DNA from: DATAVB01 sp040414495
GTDB taxonomy: Bacteria; Actinomycetota; Actinomycetes; Mycobacteriales; QHCD01
DNA: 26,704 nucleotides
NCBI GenBank assembly: GCA_040414495.1
Contig: JBEDUI010000076.1
Location: 1 to 26,704 of the forward strand
Direction: 5' to 3'
Shown here piece by piece: positions 7,794-15,388 of this stretch. Within the stretch, counting starts at the first letter, position 1, and each line of letters starts with the position of its first letter. The position numbers were made by a program, and so were the translations under genes. The notes beneath the pieces are model-generated. The model made no database searches. It was not told the DNA's origin and was given only the letters and a program-made list of their open reading frames with translations.

Positions 7794-9017
7794 GTGCCCG
7801 AGCATTCCGCGGTTGAGCCTCGCGTCGGCGAGGTCTACGCCCTGCGCACTTTTCGGATCAACACCGACGACGGCGCGCTGGTCCCCGTCGCCCAACCCGG
7901 CGAGCACCGGGCCTGGGCCGACGGTGCGGTAGAGGCGAACTGTGCCCGCGGCCGCGATCACGTCGCCCCGGACGAGGACTGCCGGTGCGGCGTGTACGCG
8001 TTCGCCTCGGTCGCCGACATCACCCGGCAGTACGGCCAGGGCCAGCGGGTCCTCGCCGTCGTCGCCTGCCACGGCAAGATCATCGCCGGTACGAAGGGGT
8101 TGCGGGCGCAGCGGGCGCGGATCGTGGCGCTGTGGTTGTCGCCGCAACTCTCGCGCACGCTCCGGGACAAGGTCGTTGCGCATTACCCGCATCTGCCGCT
8201 GTTTTCCAGCCGCTCGGCGATGCTGGCCGAATTCCCGCCGACCGAATTGGAAACATACGAGCCACCGCCGAAACCACGCCAACGCGCGGTGGGGATGGCG
8301 GTATTCGTCGCGGCCCTGCTCGGGTTGAGCGTGCTGGCGTACGACGGACGTCCGGTCGGCGAGATGTGGCAGGCGTTGGCATTGCTGCTGGCACTGACCG
8401 GCGGCGCGGTGTCGTTGTGCGCGTCGCTGGGAATTCGCGCGATCGGTTCGCGGACCGGAATTGTGGGGTTCGCGATCATGGTGGTCGCTCTGGCGCTGGC
8501 GGTGCGGGGTATGCCGGCCGGCCTGGCCGCGGTGCCGCTGTTGGTGATCACGACCTGCTACGTCGCGGTCGGGCTGTGGCAACGCATCGCGGTGCGCTGG
8601 GGACCGTTGTGCGACGGGCTGATTCCGTTCACCCCGTCTCTGCCCGGTGGCCTGGCCGCGGCCGAACGGGATCTGGTCGACCCGCGTGACCCGCTGGCCT
8701 GGTATTTCCGCGATGGCGAGCGGTCGACGTTCGTCTGCGCCCGGTACCGGCACTCCGGCCAGCGCGGCGTCCGGCATCGCTCGGGCGCTCTGGCCGAGGC
8801 CGACGAGGCGGTGTTCCTCGTCGCTTACGACACGGGGTCGTTCATCGTGACACGGTGTCGGCGGCATCGGGCCCGGGCCTGGCGGGCGTTGAGTCGACAG
8901 GTCTGCACCCGGTCCGAGGTCGAGGCGGCGCTGGGTATGGCGATCCCGCACAACCCGGCTCGTCCGCCCAGCCCGCGCCGACGCCGGGGCTTTCGGCTGC
9001 GCCACGCGGGGCGTTAA
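7794..9017 (+). CDS. Cys/His-motif N-terminal domain fused to a four-helix membrane segment
   Basis: 407 residues from GTG 7794. Residues about 12-155 are soluble and hold a putative metal-binding cluster: Cys50, His56, Cys63 and Cys65 (NCARGRDHVAPDEDCRCGVYAF). I recall this Cys...H.AP...C.CG pattern from several uncharacterised actinobacterial proteins. Four hydrophobic helices follow at about 165-184, 192-212, 221-238 and 241-262. A C-terminal soluble part (about 265-407) has further Cys residues and a very basic end (SPRRRRGFRLRHAGR). It is the last gene of the secretion-like operon; its stop lies 2 bp from the stop of the convergent next gene, and no terminator hairpin is visible between them. 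Function unknown. Confidence 0.65.
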   Translation: MPEHSAVEPRVGEVYALRTFRINTDDGALVPVAQPGEHRAWADGAVEANCARGRDHVAPDEDCRCGVYAFASVADITRQYGQGQRVLAVVACHGKIIAGTKGLRAQRARIVALWLSPQLSRTLRDKVVAHYPHLPLFSSRSAMLAEFPPTELETYEPPPKPRQRAVGMAVFVAALLGLSVLAYDGRPVGEMWQALALLLALTGGAVSLCASLGIRAIGSRTGIVGFAIMVVALALAVRGMPAGLAAVPLLVITTCYVAVGLWQRIAVRWGPLCDGLIPFTPSLPGGLAAAERDLVDPRDPLAWYFRDGERSTFVCARYRHSGQRGVRHRSGALAEADEAVFLVAYDTGSFIVTRCRRHRARAWRALSRQVCTRSEVEAALGMAIPHNPARPPSPRRRRGFRLRHAGR

Positions 9018-9019
9018 AG

Positions 9020-9613
9020 CTAGAGCGGTGCGCCGTGCCAACGCCATTCGGTGACGCGCTCCCGGCCGGGCAGGACGGCCCGCCCGGTGGCCCAACATAG
9101 GGTCAGCCAACGATCCTCGGCCGGCTCGACGTCGGGGAAGAGCCGGCCCAACACCCGGCCGCACAACTCTTGCGGTGCGGTGAAATCCAGGCCCAGACCG
9201 GTCGCGACGTCATCGCCGTGCAGCAGCAGTTCGGTGATTCCCATCGCGGCGAAGCCCTCCGGGTCGGCCATGCCGCTGGGGTGGTAGGCCCGGCCGGCCG
9301 GATCGGCGCTGTCGACAACCGCGGCCAGCATTTCACCGGTCGCCCGCACACCCTCGGTCAACTCGGCTGGACCGGCGCCGGCTTCGGCTGCTAGCGCCAG
9401 TCGCACGTAGGCCGAGCCCGGCCGCGCCGCGACCTGAGCCGCATAAGAGAACAGCACGTCGGCCAGATGCTCGGCCGTTGCCTGGCAACTCCAGGTCAAC
9501 GTCCCGGCTGGTCGCGACCAGTCCAGATGCACTCCGGACGACCACGCGGTGGCCGTTGTCCGTACCGCCAGCCGTACGTCATCCGCACCGATCACGTCGC
9601 TCTCCGTTGTCAT
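9020..9613 (-). CDS. Mycothiol-dependent maleylpyruvate isomerase/DinB-like family protein
   Basis: 197 residues starting at ATG 9613 (MTTESDVIGADDVRLAV). The frame is open further upstream, but that part looks non-coding. The fold pattern is a DinB/MDMPI four-helix bundle. W41...AEHL places His49, and TELLLHGDD gives Glu128 and His132, a plausible His-Glu-His metal triad. The C-terminal 'W....G' segment (WLTLCWATGRAVL) is common in the family. Members use mycothiol, or are mycothiol-dependent-like metalloenzymes of unknown substrate, in actinomycetes. There is no aromatic-degradation context here, so the substrate cannot be named. It is convergent with the operon to its left. Confidence 0.75.
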   Translation of the reverse strand: MTTESDVIGADDVRLAVRTTATAWSSGVHLDWSRPAGTLTWSCQATAEHLADVLFSYAAQVAARPGSAYVRLALAAEAGAGPAELTEGVRATGEMLAAVVDSADPAGRAYHPSGMADPEGFAAMGITELLLHGDDVATGLGLDFTAPQELCGRVLGRLFPDVEPAEDRWLTLCWATGRAVLPGRERVTEWRWHGAPL

Positions 9614-9784
9614 CCGTAAAAGGTTCCATTCCCGCAGTGTCAGTATTGTCGCCTCACTCACAGGCGGGCATAGTGCCCGGCGTTTACGGGTTTTTGACGA
9701 CGGAGCCACTGAAAAGGACTCCGACGAGCCGCCACCGCGCTCTCCGGCGTCGTCCGCACGAGGCGACGACTCGCCCACAGGCAC

Positions 9785-9802
9785 AAGCACCGATCGGTGC
9801 TT
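9785..9802. promoter_or_regulatory. Perfect 18-bp palindrome just upstream of a ribosome-binding site
   Basis: AAGCACCGATCGGTGCTT is perfectly self-complementary. It ends 6 nt before the GGAGG (9809-9813) that serves ATG 9820. It could be a dimeric repressor operator or, in RNA, a stem-loop next to the ribosome site. The rest of the 9614-9784 gap shows only a small hairpin around 9663-9680 (CGGGCA tag TGCCCG). Confidence 0.55.
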
Positions 9803-9819
9803 ATAAGTGGAGGTAGGCC

Positions 9820-10218
9820 ATGAGCCTCAGGTTTGGTCTGGGCACCCTGTTCGCACTCGCCGGTGGTTTCCTCACCGTCTCGAGTTTCACCTTTAGCGCT
9901 GGTACGGCCGCGTGGCTGGCCTTCGGGGTCAGCACCGGTATCGCTGTCCTCGCTGCGGCGGCGCTGGCCACGGCCGGCGTTTCCATCAAGTCGGTTGGTT
10001 ACGGGTCGGCCTTCGTGGTTGGCCTCTGGTCCCTGATCGCGGCCCTGGTGTTCAGCGGCGCGGCCCTTCCGTGGCTGATCTTCGCTGACGCGCTTGCCCT
10101 GGTCGCGGTCGGAATCGCCGACCTGACGCTGCACGAGATCAGCACCGAGCGTGTGGTGCACACGATCGAGGTGCGGGAGCACAACGAGATTGTTGGCGAG
10201 GTTGTGAACGCCGCCTGA
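9820..10218 (+). CDS. Small four-helix membrane protein
   Basis: 132 residues behind a GGAGG at 6 nt. Four hydrophobic helices span about residues 4-25, 28-52, 58-79 and 82-102. A soluble C-terminal tail follows (LHEISTERVVHTIEVREHNEIVGEVVNAA) that looks like two short strands or amphipathic segments. The helix pattern faintly resembles SPW-repeat-type small membrane proteins, but the SPW motif is absent. It appears monocistronic: a palindrome precedes it and a strong terminator follows. Function unknown. Confidence 0.7.
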   Translation: MSLRFGLGTLFALAGGFLTVSSFTFSAGTAAWLAFGVSTGIAVLAAAALATAGVSIKSVGYGSAFVVGLWSLIAALVFSGAALPWLIFADALALVAVGIADLTLHEISTERVVHTIEVREHNEIVGEVVNAA

Positions 10219-10284
10219 TAACGGCGAAAGTCCACAGTGGAGGGCGGGTCAACGGCGACCCGCCCGCACCATTCTCGTCAGAAT

Positions 10285-10319
10285 AAAAACCGCCGCCCAC
10301 ATCGGGCGGCGGTTTTTTT
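10285..10319. terminator. Bidirectional intrinsic terminator
   Basis: The GC stem ACCGCCGCCC / GGGCGGCGGT has a 5-nt loop, is preceded by a run of five A and followed by seven T. It lies between the convergent four-helix gene and the GNAT gene and should stop transcription from both sides. It is the only classical T-tailed terminator of this strength in the window. Confidence 0.9.
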
Positions 10320-10331
10320 ATGATCACCGAA

Positions 10332-10796
10332 TCAGCCTGCTGGTTTGCCCAAATGCACCAGCGTGACGGCCGGCGCGACCTGCTCCCGGCGTATTTCGAC
10401 GTACCCGAACCGCCGGTAGAGCGTGAGATTCTGCTCGCTTTTCACGCCGGTGAACAATGCGAACTCGCCGACCCGGTCACGTTGACTGTCCTCAATGGCC
10501 GCGAGCAGCCGGGAGCCGATGCCGCGGCCCTGCAGATCCGGCGCCACCACCAAGCGACCGATATGACAGGTGCCGGCCCGGATCTGGCCGCGTACCGCGC
10601 CAACCAGCCGGGAACCAAGCCGCGCCACCAGCACGGCGCCGGTCTCGATGGCGGCGGCGATCCCCGAGAGCGGCTCGGTCAAGGGATCCAGAAAGCAGTC
10701 GCCGTACAGTTGTGCTTCGGACAGGTACGCCGCCCGCTGCACGGTCAGGATCTCGCCGGCGTCGGTCGCGGCGGCCGGTTCGATCTGTACGTCCAC
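10332..10796 (-). CDS. GNAT-family N-acetyltransferase
   Basis: 154 residues starting at GTG 10796, with GGAGGA upstream on the minus strand. The single GNAT domain shows motif A RLVVAPDLQGRGIGSRLL (acetyl-CoA pyrophosphate loop QGRGIG at 89-94) and motif B ENLTLYRRFGYVEI near the C-terminus (written in the protein as QNLTLYRRFGY). It would transfer an acetyl group from acetyl-CoA to an amine. The substrate cannot be deduced. It is divergent from menB across a 121-bp region and convergent with the four-helix membrane gene. Confidence 0.88.
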   Translation of the reverse strand: MDVQIEPAAATDAGEILTVQRAAYLSEAQLYGDCFLDPLTEPLSGIAAAIETGAVLVARLGSRLVGAVRGQIRAGTCHIGRLVVAPDLQGRGIGSRLLAAIEDSQRDRVGEFALFTGVKSEQNLTLYRRFGYVEIRREQVAPAVTLVHLGKPAG

Positions 10797-10917
10797 TTGG
10801 TCCTCCGATTGCCGCGGCGTCGTCCAGTACGCGGTCGCTGGAGTTGACCCGGTCGCAGTCCGTTGCCCGCGGGCTACCTATTCTCCATGCGGGTATTGGT
10901 ACGGCGGAGGGGCGACC

Positions 10918-11817
10918 ATGGTTTCCGAGCTGTTCGACGCTGAGGCCTGGGCCCCGGTCGAGATCGCCGACTTCACCGACATCACGTACCACCGCGCGCT
11001 CGACTCGGGCACGGTACGGATCGCGATCAACCGGCCCGAGGTCCGCAACGCATTCCGGCCGCACACCGTCGACGAGCTCTACCGGGCGCTCGAGCACGCC
11101 CGCACCACCAGCGACGTCGGGTGCGTGTTGCTCACCGGCAACGGCCCGTCGCCCAAAGACGGTGGCTGGGCGTTCTGCTCCGGCGGTGACCAACGGATCC
11201 GCGGCCGCAGTGGCTATCAGTACGCCGCGGGGGAGACGGCCGAATCGGTCGACCCGGCCCGGCTTGGCCGGCTGCACATTCTCGAGGTACAGCGGCTGAT
11301 CCGGTTCATGCCGAAGGTCGTGATCGCGGTCGTGCCGGGCTGGGCCGCCGGCGGCGGACACAGCCTGCATGTCGTCTGCGACCTGACCCTGGCCAGCCGC
11401 GAACACGCGCGCTTCAAACAGACCGATGCCGACGTGGCGAGCTTCGACGGCGGCTTCGGCTCGGCTTACCTGGCCCGGCAGGTCGGGCAGAAATTCGCCC
11501 GCGAAATCTTTTTCCTCGGCCGCGAATACACCGCCGAGCAGGCACACGAGATGGGCATGGTCAACGAGGTCGTGCCGCACGCCGATCTGGAGCGGGTCGC
11601 GCTGCAATGGGGCCGCGAGATCAACGCCAAATCGCCTACGGCGCAACGGATGTTGAAGTTCGCGTTCAACCTGGTCGACGACGGATTGGTCGGCCAGCAA
11701 CTCTTCGCCGGCGAGGCGACGCGCCTGGCTTACGGCAGCGAGGAGGCGGTCGAGGGCCGCGACGCCTTCCTGCAACGCCGATCCCCGGACTGGTCCGGGT
11801 TTCCGTGGTTCTACTGA
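10918..11817 (+). CDS. menB: 1,4-dihydroxy-2-naphthoyl-CoA synthase (MenB)
   Basis: 299 residues. It closes the second ring of menaquinone by converting o-succinylbenzoyl-CoA to DHNA-CoA in the cytoplasm. The crotonase fold is clear. FCSGGDQRIRG (86-96) forms the oxyanion region, GWAAGGGHSLHVVCDLTLAS (141-160) is the second glycine-rich block, and ASFDGGFGSAYLAR carries the MenB-specific loop. SPTAQRMLKFAFNLVDDG and the final SPDWSGFPWFY are typical of MenB. The length fits actinobacterial MenB. ATG 10918 was chosen because GGAGGGG (10906-10911) precedes it; the frame is open further upstream without homology. No other men genes are in the window. Confidence 0.93.
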   Translation: MVSELFDAEAWAPVEIADFTDITYHRALDSGTVRIAINRPEVRNAFRPHTVDELYRALEHARTTSDVGCVLLTGNGPSPKDGGWAFCSGGDQRIRGRSGYQYAAGETAESVDPARLGRLHILEVQRLIRFMPKVVIAVVPGWAAGGGHSLHVVCDLTLASREHARFKQTDADVASFDGGFGSAYLARQVGQKFAREIFFLGREYTAEQAHEMGMVNEVVPHADLERVALQWGREINAKSPTAQRMLKFAFNLVDDGLVGQQLFAGEATRLAYGSEEAVEGRDAFLQRRSPDWSGFPWFY

Positions 11818-11864
11818 GCGGACTGGTAAGCACCGGCACAGCCTGCCGACTAGTACTGACAAAA

Positions 11865-11895
11865 CCGGTGGCCCGGACCGCCGGGCAAATACCGG
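11865..11895 (+). terminator. Hairpin downstream of menB
   Basis: GCCCGG accg CCGGGC forms a 6-bp stem with tetraloop (11871-11886). It is enclosed by CCGGT (11865-11869) and ACCGG (11891-11895). There is no T-tract. The site lies about 50 nt after the menB stop, so a T-less actinomycete-style terminator is likely. Confidence 0.5.
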
Positions 11896-11940
11896 CATAA
11901 CCCCGAAGCCGAACGCTCGTTGAGCCCTACGGCGGCGCGT

Positions 11941-12035
11941 CTTGTATGCGTACAAGGTGGACATTGCGCATTATATGTCCATATTCCGTCGATGGAAGTT
12001 GACACGGCTTGCGAGGTAGGCAACGCTACCTCGCA
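11941..12035. promoter_or_regulatory. Palindrome-rich regulatory region upstream of the S53 protease
   Basis: Three inverted repeats lie in 95 bp: CTTGTA tgcg TACAAG (11941-11956), ATATG tc CATAT (11973-11984), and TGCGAGGTAG gcaacg CTACCTCGCA (12010-12035, perfect 10-bp arms). TTGACA boxes at 11999-12004 and 12063-12068 could be -35 elements, but good -10 partners are not clear. TATGGT at 12164-12169 is another -10 candidate. The stretch is AT-richer than its surroundings. The whole gap (11818-12252) otherwise holds only the menB hairpin and one doubtful small ORF. Confidence 0.5.
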
Positions 12036-12079
12036 TTCGACGACACAAGGGTGTGTTCGTCGTTGACAGGGGGAAAGGT

Positions 12080-12217
12080 GTGTTTTACCGCATTCGGGGC
12101 GTCGCGGACATGTATGACATCAGTGTCAAGAGCCCCCTGACCGACACGCAAGTGGTCGGACGCTATGGTTCCCCCAGCATGGGCGCAACTTGCACCGAAG
12201 CGTCCCAATCGGTCTAG
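12080..12217 (+). CDS. Doubtful 45-residue ORF in the protease leader
   Basis: GTG 12080 opens 45 codons (MFYRIRGVADMYDISVKSPL..., ending TEASQSV). The purine-rich stretch AGGGGGAAAGG (12068-12078) lies just before it. Third-position GC is enriched but lower than in neighbouring genes. It may be a leader peptide for the protease gene or simply an open frame in a long 5' UTR. No family recognised. Confidence 0.22.
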   Translation: MFYRIRGVADMYDISVKSPLTDTQVVGRYGSPSMGATCTEASQSV

Positions 12218-12252
12218 ATCGATAACGGTTCACGATGAGAGAAAGGCTCTCA

Positions 12253-14247
12253 ATGCGACGACGCCTACGCTACGGCCTGAGTGCGCTGGCCGGCGTTGCC
12301 ATCGCCGCGGGAGCAGTCGCCACGGCGGCGACCGCTATTCCCGCGCACAACAACAACGATCCGCTCGATTCGCTCACCTCGACGGTGCAGTCGCTTGCTG
12401 GCAGCCTGCCGAGTTGGGCAACGCCGAGCCGGGTCGTCGGGGCGCTTGACCCCAGCCAGAAGCTGCCGATCAAGCTCGCCCTGCCGTTGCGCAACGCGGG
12501 CCAGGCGGAGCAGCTGGTCAACCAGCTGAACGATCCGTCCAGCCCGAATTACGGCAAGTACCTCAGCGCTCAGCAGTTCAACCAGCAGTTCGCACCGAAT
12601 AAGCAAGACGTGCAGAAGGTCACGAGCTGGCTGAAGCAGCAGGGCCTGAGCGTTCAGGGCGCCACCGACCCCAACAACCACTACGTGGCTGCGACGGGCA
12701 CGGTGTCCCAGCTCCAGAAGGCGTTCAGCACCACGCTGAAGCAGTACAAGGTTGACGGTCAGACGGTGAAGGCGCCGGCGAGTGCTCTCAAGCTCCCCGG
12801 CAACATCATCAACGACGTGACGGCCGTGCTCGGCCTGGACGACAGCAACAAGTTCGTTCCGAGCTTGGCGCACGCGCCCGGGACCAACGCCGTTCGTCCG
12901 GCCGACGAGTCGACGGATGTTTGCCCGACCGGGACCCCACGGGCCTGGAACGAGCGCAACCCCTCCAACGATGACCCGGCCACGCCGCGGTTGCGTAAGC
13001 ACGAGTCGGAATCGTTCTGCCCGTACACCCCGGCGCAGATCCGTTCCGCCTACGGCCTGGGGAGTTCCGCCAACGGTGCCGGCCAGACGGTCGCCATCGT
13101 CGACGCCTACGACTCGGCGACCCTGTCGGTGGATGCGAACAAGTACTTCGCCAACTACGGCCTGCCGCAGCTGACGAGTGCGAACTTCATTCACAAGCAC
13201 GAGGCGCAGAAGGACGACCCGAGCTGCACCGCCGACGACCACGAGGCGTGGTCGACGGAGCAGGCGCTGGACATCGAGGCGGTTCACACGACCGCTCCGA
13301 GCGCCAAGATCCTGTACTACGGCTCGGCCAACTGCACCGACCTGTTCGGCCCGCTGAACTCGATCGTGGCCAACAAGAGCGCCTCGATCATCAGCAACTC
13401 CTACGAGGTCGACAACCAGGACCAGCTCCCGGCGTCGATCCGTAACTCGTACAACAACATCCTGCTGCAGGCGGCCGCCGAGGGCATCGGCGTCTACTTC
13501 TCGACCGGTGACTACGGCGACAAGTCGCTGAAGTCGGGGACGGGGACCGAGTCCCGCAGCCCGGTTGCTGTCTTCCCGGCGACCAGCCCGTACGCCACCG
13601 CGGTCGGCGGCACCACGCTGGCCATCGACGGCAGCGGCAAGCGCGTTTTCGAGACCGGTTGGGAGACCCGTCTCGACGAGTACAAGAACGGCAAGTGGCA
13701 GGCGCTGTCGGGTAACACCGACTACCCGAAGGGCTTCATGGGTGGCGCCGGCGGCGGTCTCGGGACCGGCTTCACCACGCCGAGCTGGCAGTCCGGCGCG
13801 GTGGGCAAGGCCTACTCCCGCGGTTACCGCACCGTTCCGGACGTCGCGGCTCTGGCCGACCCGTCCACCGGCATCGTCGAGGGCTACACCCCGCGCGGCG
13901 CCGGCAACAAGGCGACCGGCCCGTACCAGGAGATCCAGGAGGGTGGCACCAGCCTTGCCGCTCCGCTGGTCGCTGGCATAGTCGCGGACGCTCAGCACAT
14001 TCAGCACCGGACCCTGGGCTTCCTGAACCCGGCGCTGTACAAGGCAATGGGCACGAACAAGCTGCTCGACACCACCCACGTTGACTCCGGCATCTACATC
14101 GGCCCGAGCAACTTGGCCGGCAACCCGGTCCTGCTGGAGGACTTCGACATCAAGGTCGCGACCCAGCAGAGCCACGCCGGTTGGGACAACGTGACCGGTA
14201 CGGGTGTGCCGAACGGCGCCGCGTTCCTGAGCGGCATTGGCAAGTAA
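12253..14247 (+). CDS. Secreted S53-family (sedolisin/kumamolisin) serine-carboxyl peptidase
   Basis: 664 residues from ATG 12253, chosen for GAAAGG 6 nt upstream and a proper signal peptide; ATG 12235 is an alternative. The signal peptide is residues 1 to about 28 (MRRRLRYGLSALAGVAIAAGA). The pro-kumamolisin activation domain runs to about 195 (LPLRNAGQAEQL...SPNYGKYLSAQQF). The catalytic domain starts near FCPYTPAQIRSAYG. Candidate catalytic residues are Glu336 and Asp340 (STEQALDIEAV), Asp420 (STGDYGD, oxyanion hole) and nucleophile Ser567 (GGTSLAAPLVAG). The C-terminal GWDNVTGTGVPNGAAFL is the family's Ca-binding region. Such enzymes are exported as zymogens, self-cleave at acidic pH and degrade extracellular protein. 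It is monocistronic, with two strong hairpins after it. A 636-residue minus-strand frame across it is a shadow. Confidence 0.95.
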   Translation: MRRRLRYGLSALAGVAIAAGAVATAATAIPAHNNNDPLDSLTSTVQSLAGSLPSWATPSRVVGALDPSQKLPIKLALPLRNAGQAEQLVNQLNDPSSPNYGKYLSAQQFNQQFAPNKQDVQKVTSWLKQQGLSVQGATDPNNHYVAATGTVSQLQKAFSTTLKQYKVDGQTVKAPASALKLPGNIINDVTAVLGLDDSNKFVPSLAHAPGTNAVRPADESTDVCPTGTPRAWNERNPSNDDPATPRLRKHESESFCPYTPAQIRSAYGLGSSANGAGQTVAIVDAYDSATLSVDANKYFANYGLPQLTSANFIHKHEAQKDDPSCTADDHEAWSTEQALDIEAVHTTAPSAKILYYGSANCTDLFGPLNSIVANKSASIISNSYEVDNQDQLPASIRNSYNNILLQAAAEGIGVYFSTGDYGDKSLKSGTGTESRSPVAVFPATSPYATAVGGTTLAIDGSGKRVFETGWETRLDEYKNGKWQALSGNTDYPKGFMGGAGGGLGTGFTTPSWQSGAVGKAYSRGYRTVPDVAALADPSTGIVEGYTPRGAGNKATGPYQEIQEGGTSLAAPLVAGIVADAQHIQHRTLGFLNPALYKAMGTNKLLDTTHVDSGIYIGPSNLAGNPVLLEDFDIKVATQQSHAGWDNVTGTGVPNGAAFLSGIGK

Positions 14248-14262
14248 CTAGGTAACTCGGGC

Positions 14263-14294
14263 TCGGTCGGGGGACCTCCGGGGCCCCCGACCGA
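14263..14294 (+). terminator. Strong T-less hairpin after the S53 protease
   Basis: TCGGTCGGGGG (14263-14273) pairs perfectly with CCCCCGACCGA (14284-14294) across a 10-nt loop, starting 16 nt after the stop. There is no T-tract. The position and 11-bp GC stem fit an actinomycete terminator or mRNA 3'-end stabiliser. Confidence 0.7.
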
Positions 14295-14306
14295 CACGAA
14301 TCGGGG

Positions 14307-14345
14307 TTCGGGCGTCGCTCCACCCAGCGTGGGGCGGCGCCCGAA
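14307..14345 (+). terminator. Second hairpin between protease and L,D-transpeptidase
   Basis: TTCGGGCG (14307-14314) pairs with CGCCCGAA (14338-14345). Inner pairing continues (CGC/GCG, CCAC/GTGG) around a short loop. It lies 12 nt after the first hairpin and 15 nt before the transpeptidase GTG. It may be a second terminator or, because it is so near the ribosome site (GAGGTGAG), a structure affecting translation of the next gene. Confidence 0.5.
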
Positions 14346-14360
14346 TCAGCGAGGTGAGAA

Positions 14361-15341
14361 GTGAGTCATTCGATCGGCGGGCCTGGTGACGCCCCATCGC
14401 GGCGTGACCGCAAGTCGCAAGCCGCACGCAAGCGGATGTGGCGCAGGTCCACCATCGCCGGCGCGGCCCTCGTGGGTTGTGTGGTTGGCGGGGTGGTGGC
14501 GCTTGCTACCACCGGGCCCAACGCGTCAGAGAAGAACTCTTCGTCGTCACAGCCGTCCAAGTCGACCTCGGCTGCGACGGCTACCACCGAGTCCAGCGCC
14601 AGCGCGGCCCCGAAGTCAAAGCCGACGCCGTCGCCGACCCCGGTGAAAGCTCGTACTGTTACCGACGCCCAGTTGGCGGCGCTGCCGCAGGCCACCACCG
14701 AAGGGCGTATCGACACGGCGTTGCCGGACACGCACCCCACCGCCTCGACCGACGGCGGCGTGGTGCACCCGGCGCGGACGGTGCCCATTTTCGGCCGGCC
14801 CGGTGGCCCGCCGATCGGTGCGCTGCCCGCGGTGCAGGTCGGCGGCCCGACCTGGGTCCCGATCGTGGGCAAGCAGCCTGGCTGGGTGCAGGTTCTGCTC
14901 CCGTCCAAGCCCAACGGCCGGGTCGGTTGGTTGGCCGACGACCATGCTGTGCTGAGCACCGCGCGCAGCTCGTACCAGGTCCGCGTCAACCTCGCCACGT
15001 TCAAGCTGTCCTTGATCAACAACGGCAAGACGATGGGCACCTGGACGGTGGGTACCGGATCGAAGGCAGATCCGACCCCGCCCGGCCGGACGTTCATTCT
15101 CGGGTCGTTCACCGACCCGCAGCAGAACTACAGCCCGGTGATCCTCCCGCTGGGTGTGCACTCCGCAACTCTTGACACCTTTGGTGGCGGTCCTGGCACC
15201 GTCGCGATCCATACATGGCTGAATCGACCAACTGACAACGTCTATGGCGCGATGTCCAGCAATGGATGCATTCGTGTCCCGCCGGACGCGTTGTCCTTGA
15301 TCGAGAAGGCTCCTTTGGGCACTCTTGTCCTGATTCACTGA
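14361..15341 (+). CDS. L,D-transpeptidase (YkuD domain) with SH3-like domain
   Basis: 326 residues from GTG 14361, with GAGGTGAG upstream. It makes 3-3 peptide cross-links in peptidoglycan outside the membrane. A basic N-terminus precedes one transmembrane helix (about 31-51). A Ser/Thr/Ala/Pro linker runs to about 98, an SH3-like wall-binding domain spans about 140-198 (VPIFGRPGG...GWVQVLL...GRVGWL), and the YkuD catalytic domain covers about 204-326. The YkuD signature is present: AIHTWLN (His284) and SSNGCIRVPPDAL (nucleophile Cys303), and the domain ends TLVLIH. It is followed after 47 bp, with no terminator, by a secreted Thr/Ser-rich protein, so the two may be cotranscribed as a surface module. 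Confidence 0.93.
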   Translation: MSHSIGGPGDAPSRRDRKSQAARKRMWRRSTIAGAALVGCVVGGVVALATTGPNASEKNSSSSQPSKSTSAATATTESSASAAPKSKPTPSPTPVKARTVTDAQLAALPQATTEGRIDTALPDTHPTASTDGGVVHPARTVPIFGRPGGPPIGALPAVQVGGPTWVPIVGKQPGWVQVLLPSKPNGRVGWLADDHAVLSTARSSYQVRVNLATFKLSLINNGKTMGTWTVGTGSKADPTPPGRTFILGSFTDPQQNYSPVILPLGVHSATLDTFGGGPGTVAIHTWLNRPTDNVYGAMSSNGCIRVPPDALSLIEKAPLGTLVLIH

Positions 15342-15388
15342 TCCGCTACTACATCGCTCATTCGATACGTTCTGAGAAAGGTCGAGGA

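Noticed and set aside
12265..14175. 636-codon minus-strand open frame opposite the S53 protease
   Set aside because: Composition-driven antisense frame; the plus strand has full S53 motifs and a signal peptide.
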